DNA of 43,276 nt from an uncultured Bacteroidota bacterium (GCA_913057235.1 CAJXNI010000024.1:1-43276); one strand, 5' to 3'. Counted from the stretch's first letter, positions 16,431 to 25,589 are shown. Notes: generated from the letters alone by a model not told the origin. Program-made: numbers and translations.

Positions 16431-18318
16431 GGTACTAGCGCACAGCCTGCTAAGCAAAGAAGATATTTACCTTTTTAATGAAGGCAAGCACTACCAAATT
16501 CACCAAAAATTAGGCAGCCACCCCCTAAGCCTTAAGGGTGAAAGTGGGGTGTATTTTGCCGTGTATGCTCCGGCTGCCCAAAAGGTAGAACTGATTGGCA
16601 ATTTTAATCACTGGCAAGGGGAAAACCATCCCTTAAACGTGCGTTGGGATGGCTCAGGCATTTGGGAAGGTTTTATTGCCGGGCTGGCTGTAGGCGATTT
16701 ATACAAATACCGTATCACCAGCGCCCATCAAGAGCAAGTGTTGGAAAAAGCAGATCCCTACGCCCGGCAGGCGGAACATCCGCCAAAAACAGCCTCAGTG
16801 GTGAGTGAAGCAGCCTATCAATGGCAGGATGCGGCCTGGGAAAAGCATCGCCTTAAGGCTAATTCTTTGCAGGCGCCTTTAAGCGTGTATGAAATGCACC
16901 TTGGCTCCTGGCGTAAAAAAGATGGAGAATTTTTGAGCTACCGCCAACTCGCTAAAGAGCTAGTGCCGTATTTGCAAAAACTGGGCTTTACCCACGTAGA
17001 GTTTATGCCCATTATGGAATTCCCCTATGACCCCAGCTGGGGCTACCAAATTGTTAGTTACTTCGCACCAACCAGTCGTTTTGGCTCTCCGGCCGATTTC
17101 AAATATTTGGTTGATCAGCTACACCAAGCGGGCATTGGCGTTATTCTGGATTGGGTGCCTTCTCACTTTCCGGAAGATGCGCACGGTTTGGGCAATTTTG
17201 ATGGCTCTTGTGTGTATGAGCACCCAGATAAACGGAGAGGCTACCACCCCGACTGGAAGAGCTTGATTTTCAATTACGGACGGCCCCAGGTCAAAAGCTT
17301 TTTAATTAGCAACGCCCTGTATTGGCTGGAAGAATTTCACATTGATGGTTTGCGCGTAGATGCCGTAGCCTCCATGCTGTACTTAGATTATTCACGCAAT
17401 GAGGGAGAGTGGGAACCCAATCAATACGGAGGTAACGAAAACCTGGAGGCCATTGCGTTTATTAAAGATTTTAACGCGGCCGTGCACCAGTACCACCCGC
17501 ATGTGCTCACCATAGCCGAAGAGTCTACTAGCTTTAATGGCGTTACCCGGCCGGTACAAGAAGGTGGCCTGGGTTTTCACTTAAAGTGGATGATGGGTTG
17601 GATGAACGATAATCTGGAGTATTTCAAGAGAAACCCCATTTACCGTCAGCACCACCACAATGAAATTACCTTTAGCCTGGCCTACGCCTTTACCGAGCGG
17701 TTTATGCTGCCGCTTTCGCACGATGAAGTGGTGTACGGCAAAAAATCGCTTTTAGAGAGAATGCCCGGTGACGACTGGCAGACCTTTGCCAATTTACGGC
17801 TTCTCTACAGTTGGATGTTCCTGCACCCGGGCGCTAAGCTCATTTTTATGGGCGGAGAATTTGGGCAGCGGGCCGAATGGGATTTTGCCGGCCAACTAAA
17901 CTGGGAAGAGTCTGGCTATGAGGCCCACCAGGGCATTGCAAAAACCTTAACGCAGCTCAACGCGCTGTATCGGCAGGAGCCCGCGCTGCATGCGCGCAAT
18001 TATGAAAATGAGGGTTTTGAATGGATTGAGTTGAACGATGCTCAAAACTCCGTGATTTCTTTCATCCGCCAAAGCGAAAAAGAAGAATTGGTGTGTGTGC
18101 TTAATTTAACGCCCGTGCCACATGAAAAATTTGCAGTAGGGGTTAATCAGCCCGGGAGCTATCAAGAGATTTTTAATTCAGACCACACCGAGTTTTGGGG
18201 CAGCGGTCTTATAAACACCCAGAACCTAAAAACGGAGACTCAAACTTTACATGGCCGAATGCAAACTTTAAGTATTTCGGTTCCGCCTTTAGGTGCTGTA
18301 GTGTTTAAAAAGTTATAG
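16417..18318 (+). CDS. glgB: 1,4-alpha-glucan branching enzyme
   Basis: A 633-residue GH13 enzyme that cuts alpha-1,4 chains and reattaches them as alpha-1,6 branches. A CBM48 domain (about 40-110) includes VELIGNFNHW and YKYRI. The catalytic barrel has LGSWR, EFMPIMEFPYDPSWGYQ, GLRVDAVASMLYLDYSR with nucleophile Asp315, TIAEES with Glu368 and PLSHDEVV with Asp436. ATG 16417 overlaps the maltokinase stop by 14 bases, implying translational coupling. It completes a GlgE-Mak-GlgB set. The gene ends convergently with a small opposite-strand gene, overlapping by 6 bases. Confidence 0.96.
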   Translation: MSKHKVLAHSLLSKEDIYLFNEGKHYQIHQKLGSHPLSLKGESGVYFAVYAPAAQKVELIGNFNHWQGENHPLNVRWDGSGIWEGFIAGLAVGDLYKYRITSAHQEQVLEKADPYARQAEHPPKTASVVSEAAYQWQDAAWEKHRLKANSLQAPLSVYEMHLGSWRKKDGEFLSYRQLAKELVPYLQKLGFTHVEFMPIMEFPYDPSWGYQIVSYFAPTSRFGSPADFKYLVDQLHQAGIGVILDWVPSHFPEDAHGLGNFDGSCVYEHPDKRRGYHPDWKSLIFNYGRPQVKSFLISNALYWLEEFHIDGLRVDAVASMLYLDYSRNEGEWEPNQYGGNENLEAIAFIKDFNAAVHQYHPHVLTIAEESTSFNGVTRPVQEGGLGFHLKWMMGWMNDNLEYFKRNPIYRQHHHNEITFSLAYAFTERFMLPLSHDEVVYGKKSLLERMPGDDWQTFANLRLLYSWMFLHPGAKLIFMGGEFGQRAEWDFAGQLNWEESGYEAHQGIAKTLTQLNALYRQEPALHARNYENEGFEWIELNDAQNSVISFIRQSEKEELVCVLNLTPVPHEKFAVGVNQPGSYQEIFNSDHTEFWGSGLINTQNLKTETQTLHGRMQTLSISVPPLGAVVFKKL

Positions 18319-18609
18319 CTGTACTACGCTGTTTTCGGTGCTAAAACTGTTGGGAACATAGGCATCGGCTTCTGTGTCATTAAGCCACTCTTGCCCATTT
18401 ACGCAATATCTGAACTCATGCGCGGCACCGGTTTCTAAATCTACCGTGCGGGTAAAACCGTCTTTTACTTTGCGCATAGCAATGGGCTCCCAATTGTTAA
18501 AACTGCCCACTAGCTCTACCTTCTTGGCTTTAGCCGCCATGGGGCCAGGCACTTGAAAGCTTACTTTACAAATGGGCTTAGACTTTAGGAACTTCTTTTT
18601 TAAGGCCAT
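18313..18609 (-). CDS. Small isoamylase early set / glycogen-binding domain protein
   Basis: A 98-residue protein that is almost entirely one E-set/AMPK-type carbohydrate-binding module: KAKKVELVGSFNNWEPIAMRKVKDG, then HEFRYCVNGQEWLNDTEADAY. Start 18609 (MALKKKFLKSKPICKV) is chosen over the ORF start at 18705. Family members begin this way, and the upstream 32 codons encode a hydrophobic stretch that overlaps the promoter region. There is no catalytic domain, so a glycogen-binding or scaffolding role is inferred. It overlaps glgB convergently by 6 bases and is divergent from the GH31 gene, with a shared palindrome between them. Confidence 0.85.
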   Translation of the reverse strand: MALKKKFLKSKPICKVSFQVPGPMAAKAKKVELVGSFNNWEPIAMRKVKDGFTRTVDLETGAAHEFRYCVNGQEWLNDTEADAYVPNSFSTENSVVQL

Positions 18610-18630
18610 TATTTTTTGAATGATTTGGGT

Positions 18631-18638
18631 CAAAACTA
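18631..18638 (-). promoter_or_regulatory. Putative -7 box for the glycogen-binding-domain gene
   Basis: The minus strand reads TAGTTTTG, matching TAnnTTTG, 21 bases before the start codon at 18609. The palindrome at 18651-18671 covers the expected -33 region, so a protein bound there would contact or block polymerase. Confidence 0.5.
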
Positions 18639-18650
18639 CAATAAAAATAC

Positions 18651-18671
18651 TAAGTGTAAAAATTACACGAA
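18651..18671. promoter_or_regulatory. 21-bp palindrome in the divergent glycogen-binding protein / GH31 promoter region
   Basis: TAAGTGTA-AAAAT-TACACGAA has perfect GTGTA/TACAC arms. It lies between two divergent genes and overlaps the expected -33 regions of both. A near-consensus + strand -7 box, TAATTTCG, is at 18687-18694. The palindrome matches sites before glgE and pckA. Confidence 0.6.
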
Positions 18672-18729
18672 GTGCAAATAAAATGGTAATTTCGGACCCT
18701 ATCAATAGTCAGGCAATCAATTAACCTAT

Positions 18730-21120
18730 ATGCAACAATTACTTAACGAGCACTACCCTAACAACATCGTAAAATACCAAACCGGTAGTGATTTTGCGCT
18801 CTTTACCACCCGCAATGAAACCATGCTACGGGTAGAAGTGATTACCGACCACGTTATGCGTTTACGCTATACCGCCAAAGGCTATTTTGAAAATGATTTC
18901 TCCTATGCTTTGGCCGCCAATCACCGCAGCGGTTTCAGCAAATTTTCAATAGCCGAAAATGAAAAAGATTTTACGGTAAGTACGCCCAAGTTAAAAGCAG
19001 TGGTTCAGAAGCATAATTTAAGCGTGGCCCTTTTTGATGAACATGGTCAACTGCTGAATGAGGACGAAAAAGGGTTTCATTGGGAAGAAAACACCCAGCA
19101 AGGCGGCAACATTGTAAAAATGAGCAAGCGCTCTTTAAACGGAGAGAATTACTACGGCCTGGGCGATAAACCCACCAATCTGAACCTTCGCGATAAGCGC
19201 TTTCAGAACTGGGGTACGGATGAATACGGCTTTGCTAAAGACACCGACCCACTCTACCGTAACATTCCTTTCTATTACGGTTTACACAAAAATGGGGTCT
19301 ACGGAATTTTCTTTGACAATAGCTTCCGCACCTTTTTTGACTTTGCCAGTGAGCGTAAAAACGTCACCAGCTTTTGGGCCGAAGGAGGTGAAATGAACTA
19401 CTATTTTATTGCCGGTTCCAGCCTCATGAATATTGCCCAGCGCTATGCACGCCTTACCGGAAAACCTGAGCTGCCGCCACTTTGGACCCTGGGCTACCAT
19501 CAATGTAAATGGAGCTACCCCACGGAGCAAGAGGTAACCAGCATTACCGCCAAAATGCGCGAGCTTAAAATCCCCTGTGACGCCATTTATTTAGACATTG
19601 ATTATATGGATGGCTTTCGTTGTTTTACCTGGAACACCGAGAGTTTCCCAGACCCCAAGGGCATGGTAGACCGGCTCAAGGCCGATGGCTTTAAAACCGT
19701 GGCCATTATTGATCCCGGCATTAAGGTAGACATGGACTACGAGGTGTGCAAAGAAGGTTTTGAAAAAGGCTATTTCTGCACCTATGCCGATGGACCTTTG
19801 TACAAAGGCAAGGTTTGGCCAGGCGATTGTTATTTCCCGGATTTCACCAACCCGGAGGTGCGCGAATGGTGGAGCGGTCTTTTTAAAGGCTTAATAGCCG
19901 ATGTGGGCTTAGCCGGCATTTGGAATGACATGAATGAACCCGCCATTATGGAAGTGCCTACCAAAACCTTTCCGCTGGAAATTAGGCATGACTATGACGG
20001 CAACCCCTGCAGCCACCGCAAAGGGCACAATGTGTACGGTATGCAAATGAGCCGCGCCAGCTATGAGGGCGTAAAAAAGTTTGCTTTTCCCAACCGCCCC
20101 TTTTTAATTACCCGTTCTACTTTTTCAGGCGGGCAGCGCTACAGCTCGGTTTGGACGGGCGATAACGTAGCCACCTGGGAACACCTTTGGGTGGCCAATG
20201 TACAGTGCCAAAGGCTTAGCGTAAGCGGCTTTTCTTTTGTTGGTACTGATATTGGAGGCTTCACGGAGCATCCTGATATGGAGTTGTACGTGCGCTGGCT
20301 GCAATTAGCCGTTTATCATCCGCTTATGCGTACCCACTCCAGCGGAGATCACGGTGATCAAGAGCCCTGGAGTTTTGGTGAGGAAGCTACCGACCTGGCC
20401 CGCAAGGCCATAGAACTGCGTTACCAACTGCTCCCTTACCACTACAGCACTTTCCAGCAATTGGTAGAAAATGGTACGCCTGTTATACGTCCTCTGGCCT
20501 TTGTCTACCATCAAGATGTAAACACCTGGTACCGCCAGGATGAATTCCTTTTTGGCGACCACCTTTTGGTGTGCCCTGTATTAGAGCCTAACCGCAACGG
20601 CCGTAGAATGTATTTCCCCGAAGGCACCTGGTACCACTACTATACCGATGCCGAGGTAGAAGGCGGCAAAGAAGAGTTTGTAGAAACACCCTTGGATCAA
20701 ATCCCCACTTTTGTGCGGGCCGGAGCCATTATTCCGCACTACCCCATTCAGCAGTACGTAGGTGAAAAAGCACTGGAAAGCATTGACTTACACGTGTACA
20801 AAGGCACTGAAAACACTGAAAGTTATTTGTATGAAGATGCCGGAGATGGCTATGGTTACCAACAAGATATGTATGCGGCCAAAAGCTTTGTAGCCATGGC
20901 CAATGGCGGCAAGAAATACCGTATCACCCAGCATCGCAAAGGGCGCTTTGGTCCAGAATACAGTGAGTACCGTCTGGTTTTTCATGGCTTTGAAACCCTG
21001 CCTGATACTTTGGAATTGAATGGTGAGGCGCTGGAACCATCGGCTTTAAGCCAAACTGGCAATACCTTTAGCTGTAGGGTACCTGAAGATTTTTACCAGC
21101 TTACCTTACGGTGGAAGTGA
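18730..21120 (+). CDS. GH31 family alpha-glucosidase
   Basis: A 796-residue glycoside hydrolase of family 31, releasing glucose from the non-reducing ends of alpha-glucans or oligosaccharides. The nucleophile motif is GIWNDMNEPA with Asp400, and the acid/base Asp478 lies in WTGDNVATWEHL. FVGTDIGGF and HPLMRTHS are other conserved GH31 segments. The N-terminal galactose-mutarotase-like domain (about 1-240) contains YYGLGDKP. No signal peptide is visible, so a cytoplasmic role on stored or imported glucan is inferred. It follows the glg operon and shares a divergent palindrome-containing control region with the small glycogen-binding protein. Confidence 0.94.
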   Translation: MQQLLNEHYPNNIVKYQTGSDFALFTTRNETMLRVEVITDHVMRLRYTAKGYFENDFSYALAANHRSGFSKFSIAENEKDFTVSTPKLKAVVQKHNLSVALFDEHGQLLNEDEKGFHWEENTQQGGNIVKMSKRSLNGENYYGLGDKPTNLNLRDKRFQNWGTDEYGFAKDTDPLYRNIPFYYGLHKNGVYGIFFDNSFRTFFDFASERKNVTSFWAEGGEMNYYFIAGSSLMNIAQRYARLTGKPELPPLWTLGYHQCKWSYPTEQEVTSITAKMRELKIPCDAIYLDIDYMDGFRCFTWNTESFPDPKGMVDRLKADGFKTVAIIDPGIKVDMDYEVCKEGFEKGYFCTYADGPLYKGKVWPGDCYFPDFTNPEVREWWSGLFKGLIADVGLAGIWNDMNEPAIMEVPTKTFPLEIRHDYDGNPCSHRKGHNVYGMQMSRASYEGVKKFAFPNRPFLITRSTFSGGQRYSSVWTGDNVATWEHLWVANVQCQRLSVSGFSFVGTDIGGFTEHPDMELYVRWLQLAVYHPLMRTHSSGDHGDQEPWSFGEEATDLARKAIELRYQLLPYHYSTFQQLVENGTPVIRPLAFVYHQDVNTWYRQDEFLFGDHLLVCPVLEPNRNGRRMYFPEGTWYHYYTDAEVEGGKEEFVETPLDQIPTFVRAGAIIPHYPIQQYVGEKALESIDLHVYKGTENTESYLYEDAGDGYGYQQDMYAAKSFVAMANGGKKYRITQHRKGRFGPEYSEYRLVFHGFETLPDTLELNGEALEPSALSQTGNTFSCRVPEDFYQLTLRWK

Positions 21121-21153
21121 CACAGCTTTTTACCTTAGCTGAAAATTGATGCG

Positions 21154-22032
21154 ATGAATACAAGCTCCAAACCAAAAGTAAAACTGGTGTTGGCCAGTGG
21201 TGGAGCACGCGGCATGGCGCATATTGGCGTAATTGAACGCCTGGAGCAAGAAGGTTTTGAAATTGTGGAAGTAGTGGGCTGCTCTATGGGTGCGGTAGTG
21301 GGTGGCCTGTACGCCAGCGGTGAGCTCAAGGCCTATAAAGATTGGCTGCTCACCTTAAAACGAGCGGATATTTTTAAGCTCATGGATTTTACCTTGGCCA
21401 AGCACGGTTTTGTAAAAGGTGAAAAAGTTTTTAGCACCATTTTACAAATGATTGGGCCCCGTAAAATTGAGGATTTGCCTATAAATTTTACCGCAGTGGC
21501 CACCGATATGCACACGGGTAAAGAAATTGTGTTTAAAGAAGGAGACCTTTTTCAGGCCTTGCGTGCCTCTATTTCCATACCCGGTATTTTCACCCCAGTG
21601 AAGTATGCCCAAACTCATTTAATTGATGGCGGTGTAATTAACCCGCTCCCCTTAAACTTAGTGAAGCCTGAGGGCGATGAAATTGTAGTGGCTGTAGACA
21701 TTAACGCGCCCAATCCGGTGGAAGCAATTCAGGAAACGCCCGCTGAGGAAACCACGAAAGACCGCAAAAACTGGCTCTCTTTAAACTGGCCCTTTTTACA
21801 CAAAGATGAGAAAGCAGGCCCCATTGATCCCAATCTGGTAGATGTCTTACAAACCAGTTACGACCACATGCAAAATCGACTCATTCAACTGATGGTTAAG
21901 GCCTACCCGCCAAATGTGCTGGTTAAAATACCCCGCAACACCTGCGGCATGTTTGATTTTCATAAGGCCCGGGAAGTCATAGAGTTAGGGGCCAGGGAGT
22001 ATGATAGAGCGGTTGAAAAGTCGGTGGTGTAA
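21154..22032 (+). CDS. Patatin-like phospholipase family protein
   Basis: A 292-residue lipid acyl hydrolase of the patatin/RssA group. The oxyanion-hole motif is SGGARG (15-20), the nucleophile elbow is GCSMG with Ser44, and the catalytic Asp is in LIDGG (Asp158), giving the Ser-Asp dyad. No signal peptide is present, so it is probably cytoplasmic or loosely membrane-bound. It begins 33 bases after the GH31 stop and could be read from the same transcript. Substrate and physiological role are not known. Confidence 0.92.
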   Translation: MNTSSKPKVKLVLASGGARGMAHIGVIERLEQEGFEIVEVVGCSMGAVVGGLYASGELKAYKDWLLTLKRADIFKLMDFTLAKHGFVKGEKVFSTILQMIGPRKIEDLPINFTAVATDMHTGKEIVFKEGDLFQALRASISIPGIFTPVKYAQTHLIDGGVINPLPLNLVKPEGDEIVVAVDINAPNPVEAIQETPAEETTKDRKNWLSLNWPFLHKDEKAGPIDPNLVDVLQTSYDHMQNRLIQLMVKAYPPNVLVKIPRNTCGMFDFHKAREVIELGAREYDRAVEKSVV

Positions 22033-22082
22033 GGGGCTATTAAATTCTTTAACCTAATTCCGATTATACCAAAAATAAAAAG

Positions 22083-22090
22083 TAATTTTG
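22083..22090 (+). promoter_or_regulatory. Putative -7 promoter box for rpsP-rimM
   Basis: TAATTTTG matches TAnnTTTG and lies 55 bases before the rpsP start. A short hairpin GAGAC-AGAG-GTCTC followed by TTTT (22114-22131) lies in the resulting leader. Confidence 0.5.
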
Positions 22091-22145
22091 CGCTCCTTTT
22101 AAATTAATTAACCGAGACAGAGGTCTCTTTTAAAATTATTAATGC

Positions 22146-22700
22146 ATGGCAACTCGTATTAGATTGCAACGTCACGGCCGCAAAGGTCACCCCATCTTTC
22201 AAATTGTAGTAGCAGACTCTCGCGTTAAGCGTGACGGTAAAGTTATTGAGCGTTTAGGGCAATACAATCCCAACGTAAATCCTGCGGTGATTGACATCAA
22301 CTTTGACCGCGCCCTTGATTGGGTTATGAAAGGCGCCCAGCCCAGTGATACCGCCCGTGCTATCCTTAAGTACAAAGGCGTAATGATGAAGAAACACCTT
22401 TTAGAAGGCGTGAAAAAGGGTGCATTTGATGAGGCAGAAGCTGAAAAGCGCTTTGACAAATGGATGGAAGAGAAAATCCAAAAAATTGAAGGCAAACGGG
22501 AAGGCTTAACCAAGGCACAAGAAGAGGCCCGCGCCAAAGCCTTAGAGGCCGAGCGTAAGAAAAATGAAGAGCGCGCAGCTGCTATTGCGGAAGCTAATAA
22601 GCCTGAAGAAGCAGAGGCTCCAGCAGAAGAAGCTGAGGAAACTGAAGCTAGCGCTGAAAGCGAAGCTCCTGCCGAAGAAGAAACTAAAAAAGAAGATTAA
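22146..22700 (+). CDS. rpsP: 30S ribosomal protein S16 with acidic C-terminal extension
   Basis: S16 is a small-subunit assembly protein that binds 16S rRNA. Residues 1-80 are canonical, starting [26 protein letters not shown] and including RLGQYNP. The total of 184 residues is about twice the bacterial norm. The extra C-terminal half is Lys/Glu-rich (predicted helix, about 100-150), then Ala/Glu low-complexity. Such tails are common in Bacteroidota S16. It forms an operon with rimM, which starts 10 bases downstream. Confidence 0.96.
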   Translation: MATRIRLQRHGRKGHPIFQIVVADSRVKRDGKVIERLGQYNPNVNPAVIDINFDRALDWVMKGAQPSDTARAILKYKGVMMKKHLLEGVKKGAFDEAEAEKRFDKWMEEKIQKIEGKREGLTKAQEEARAKALEAERKKNEERAAAIAEANKPEEAEAPAEEAEETEASAESEAPAEEETKKED

Positions 22701-22710
22701 TTACGCTTAG

Positions 22711-23235
22711 GTGCAAAAGGCCGATTGCTTTCAATTAGGCTTCATTAGCCGGCTGCACGGAGTTAAAGGAGAGTTGGTAGCGGTATTTGATACCGATCAA
22801 CCCCAACGTTATAAAAATTTGGAATCAGTTTTCGTGGACATCCGCGGGGAACTGGTTCCTTTTTTTATTGAAGAAATTGCTCAAAATAGTAAAGGCCACT
22901 TTATTGTAAGGCTGGAAGATGTAGACAGTGAAGAGGCGCAAACCTTAGTAGATCGAGAGCTTTTTCTCCCTTTAGAGTTGCTTCCGCCTTTGAGCGGTAA
23001 AAGTTTTTATTACCATGAGGTAGTAGGCTTTGCCATGGAAGATCTTGAAAATGGAGCCTTAGGCCATTGCACCAAAATACTGGAAAATGGTGCCCAGCCT
23101 GTCTTTTTTATTGAAGGCCTTAAAGGCGAAGAAATACTGGTTCCGGCAGTAGATGCCTTTATCGAAAAAATTGACCGGGAACAGAGACAAATAATCCTGA
23201 GCCTGCCCCCCGGCCTTTTAGATCTTTACCAGTAA
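22711..23235 (+). CDS. rimM: Ribosome maturation factor RimM
   Basis: A 174-residue 16S rRNA processing factor that assists late 30S assembly and binds S19. The N-terminal RimM domain shows FQLGFISRLHGVKGELVA, and the C-terminal PRC-barrel starts near YYHEVVGFAMED and includes ILVPAVDAFIEKID. The start codon is GTG at 22711, supported by the alignment-like N-terminus just before the conserved LGFI motif. It sits directly after rpsP, the usual gene pair. The next gene is convergent after 3 bases. Confidence 0.95.
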   Translation: MQKADCFQLGFISRLHGVKGELVAVFDTDQPQRYKNLESVFVDIRGELVPFFIEEIAQNSKGHFIVRLEDVDSEEAQTLVDRELFLPLELLPPLSGKSFYYHEVVGFAMEDLENGALGHCTKILENGAQPVFFIEGLKGEEILVPAVDAFIEKIDREQRQIILSLPPGLLDLYQ

Positions 23236-23238
23236 ACG

Positions 23239-23433
23239 CTAAGCGCCCAAGCTTTTTAGTAATTCATATACTAAAAAAGCGGGCCAAACTAGTGCTTTTA
23301 AAAAGCCTACCACACCCGGCCAAAAACCCGATGCCGAACTGATGTAATAAACAGCCGCACCGATGAATCCTAAACCGTAAACGGTTCCTCCGGCTGCACC
23401 AGAACCTTTTACTGATTTCTTTTTGTCTTGCAT
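23239..23433 (-). CDS. Small membrane protein, conserved hypothetical
   Basis: A 64-residue protein with two likely membrane helices (about 15-34 and 40-60). The sequence GSGAAGGTVYGLGFIGAAVYY followed by FLKALVWPAFLVYELLKSLG resembles small conserved Bacteroidota membrane proteins. A basic N-terminus (QDKKKSVKGS) predicts an inside orientation. It is a lone gene, convergent with rimM and divergent from trmN6. No function is known. An overlapping ORF in another frame has no family-like features. Confidence 0.75.
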   Translation of the reverse strand: MQDKKKSVKGSGAAGGTVYGLGFIGAAVYYISSASGFWPGVVGFLKALVWPAFLVYELLKSLGA

Positions 23434-23506
23434 TTTCTGTTAAATTGATGAGAGAAATTAAATCCAATTAAAGTTACCACAAAGACCTTAAATCCTTATT
23501 GCCAGC

Positions 23507-24226
23507 TTGAGAAAAAACACCAGAGATAACCCGAAGCCTTTCCGCTTTAAGCAGTTTCACGTACACCACCACCTTTGCGCCCATAAGGTAGGCACTGATG
23601 GGGTGCTGCTGGGCGCTTGGGCCAGCCATCCTCAACCACAGCGAATATTAGACGTGGGCTGTGGGAGCGGCCTCATTGGCTTCATGTTAGCACAGCGCTA
23701 TCCGCAAGCCACTTTTGTGGGAGTGGACCAGCATGCGCCTTCCATTAAGCAAGCCCGCCAAAGCCTGGAAGAAGGCCCTTTTAAAGAAAGAGGCGAATTT
23801 GTACATGCCAATTTTCTAAAATGGGAACCCAGAGAAAAATTCGACCTGATTGTTTCCAATCCGCCTTTTTTTGAGAAAGCACAGCAAACGAGCCGAGCGG
23901 AACGCGATGCCGCCCGCAGGCAGTTCAGTTTGCCACATGAAAAAATGCTGGAGAAAATGGCCTCATTGCTAAAAGCAGGTGGGACCATAGCCTTGGTTTT
24001 ACCAACTAATCAAGCGCAAATATTAATGCCTGTGGCTCATGAATTGAACCTTAAAGTAAATGCTCAAATAGAAGTGAGCTCCTTTCCGGGTACCAAGGTT
24101 ATACGGCTTTTAGTGGCTTTTAGTCCTGCTGCTCAAGATCCAGTTAGCCAGAAACTGGCCATTAGAGACCACTCCAGTGTTTGGAGTCCAGCCTATCAAG
24201 CGTTGACCCAAGAATTTTACCTTTAA
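23507..24226 (+). CDS. trmN6: tRNA1(Val) (adenine(37)-N6)-methyltransferase
   Basis: A 239-residue methyltransferase (YfiC family) that uses SAM to make m6A37 in valine tRNA. The N-terminus FRFKQFHVHHHLCAHKVGTDGVLLGAW is the family hallmark. SAM motif I is ILDVGCGSGLIG, and the N6-adenine motif is VSNPPFF. There is no ATG before the conserved start, so TTG at 23507 is used; the nearest upstream in-frame stop is at 23489-23491. The stop overlaps the convergent saccharopine-dehydrogenase-like gene by 4 bases. Confidence 0.9.
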   Translation: MRKNTRDNPKPFRFKQFHVHHHLCAHKVGTDGVLLGAWASHPQPQRILDVGCGSGLIGFMLAQRYPQATFVGVDQHAPSIKQARQSLEEGPFKERGEFVHANFLKWEPREKFDLIVSNPPFFEKAQQTSRAERDAARRQFSLPHEKMLEKMASLLKAGGTIALVLPTNQAQILMPVAHELNLKVNAQIEVSSFPGTKVIRLLVAFSPAAQDPVSQKLAIRDHSSVWSPAYQALTQEFYL

Positions 24227-25569
24227 TACCCCCTATACTCCACTTCCTTCTCCGTAAAGGTGATGTCATTTTCGGCCAACTCAGCTAGCATGGGTTGGTA
24301 TATTTCTGGGGTGATGGGGATTTGCACGCCTGGGGTGGTGATGTTGCCATTCAAGATGTTTTTGGTGGCTATCCCTACCGGCAAACCTACGGTGCGCGCC
24401 ATGGCGGTCTCATTTTTATCGCGACCTTTAGTTACCATGCTGCTCTCCAGCATTTTCAATTCACCGTTTAACTCGTAGCCAAATTTGTGGTACATCACAA
24501 TCATGTCTTTTTCATCTTCGCCTAAGGCCCACTTTTTTTCCAAAATTCTTTGCAGCACTTGAGCGGGCGTGGCATTTTTCAAGCCAATGGGCGTATTCTC
24601 AAAAAGGCCCAACCAGCTCAATTTGTCCATCAACTCACTGTCTTGAGGGATATTTAAATAATGCATCAGCTTAAGCTCAACCGAGTCATGCGGATTGTAG
24701 GCCAAAAACAGATTGGTAAACTCCCGAAAGGTCATGGTTTCGCTTTCTTCCAGGGTATAGCTGTCATCGGTCATGCCCAGCTTTACAAATACATCCCAGG
24801 CTCGGCAAAAGCCTGGCCTGCGCAAGGTTCCTCGGTAAATGGTAGGGATTTTTTCCAGACCGTACACGCTGCGGTATTTTAAAGAATCGCGGTTGGCATA
24901 ACCTTCAAATCGGCCGTAGCCATCAATACTTATTAATTCAGTGCGTCTAAAAAGCTGATGGTAGGGGATAAACTTGTACTGCCCTTCTTGAATAAACTTT
25001 ACGGCTCCTCCGGCTCCGGCCAAAACCACGTTTCTGGGGTTCCAGGTAAACTTGTAATTCCAGGGGTTGTCGTCATTTTCGGGGGCCACCAGCCCACCGG
25101 TAAAACTCTCAAACAACTTAATTTTCCCACCTGCGCTTTTAATTTCATCCAATACTTTCATGGCACTGAGGTGGTCAATGCCTGGGTCTACCCCGATTTC
25201 ATTAATGAGAATCACTCCCGCTTGCTTAGCGCGATCATCAAGCGCCTTCATCTCTTCACTGATGTAGGAAGCCGTAACCATGTGTTTACCCAGGGCAATG
25301 CAATCGGTAGCTACCGGTACGTGCATATGGGCAGGCAGCATACTAATTACCAAATCGGCATTGGAAATGGCTGAACCCCGGTTAATCTCATCTTTCACGT
25401 TGAGGGTAATGGCACTACAGCGTTCATTATCAGTGGCTCTGCGTTGGGCCAACTCTAAATCGAGGTCTCCAATGGTTAGGTGCCAATCTTCCTGAACGGC
25501 ATGCTTTTTCAAATATTCAATTAAGCTGTAAGTAGAGCGTCCGGCCCCTATGATGAGTATTTTTTTCAT
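24223..25569 (-). CDS. Saccharopine dehydrogenase family protein
   Basis: A 448-residue NAD(P)-dependent oxidoreductase of the Lys9/saccharopine reductase type. The dinucleotide-binding start is MKKILIIGAGRSTYSLIEYL, followed by ADLVISMLPAHMHVPVA and INEIGVDPGIDHLSA. A C-terminal catalytic part includes ESFTGGLVAPENDDNPWNYKFTWNPRNVVLAG. In Bacteroidota such genes are proposed to act in lysine degradation through saccharopine, but no lysine-pathway partner is adjacent. A -7-like box lies 21 bases upstream, divergent from the DUF4476 gene. It could act on a related imino acid. Confidence 0.88.
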   Translation of the reverse strand: MKKILIIGAGRSTYSLIEYLKKHAVQEDWHLTIGDLDLELAQRRATDNERCSAITLNVKDEINRGSAISNADLVISMLPAHMHVPVATDCIALGKHMVTASYISEEMKALDDRAKQAGVILINEIGVDPGIDHLSAMKVLDEIKSAGGKIKLFESFTGGLVAPENDDNPWNYKFTWNPRNVVLAGAGGAVKFIQEGQYKFIPYHQLFRRTELISIDGYGRFEGYANRDSLKYRSVYGLEKIPTIYRGTLRRPGFCRAWDVFVKLGMTDDSYTLEESETMTFREFTNLFLAYNPHDSVELKLMHYLNIPQDSELMDKLSWLGLFENTPIGLKNATPAQVLQRILEKKWALGEDEKDMIVMYHKFGYELNGELKMLESSMVTKGRDKNETAMARTVGLPVGIATKNILNGNITTPGVQIPITPEIYQPMLAELAENDITFTEKEVEYRGY

Positions 25570-25589
25570 GAAATATTTTGGCTTTGCGG

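Noticed and set aside
18610-18705. N-terminal hydrophobic extension of the glycogen-binding protein
   Set aside because: It overlaps the -7 box and the palindrome, and family members start at MALKKKFLKSK-like sequences, so the short form is preferred.
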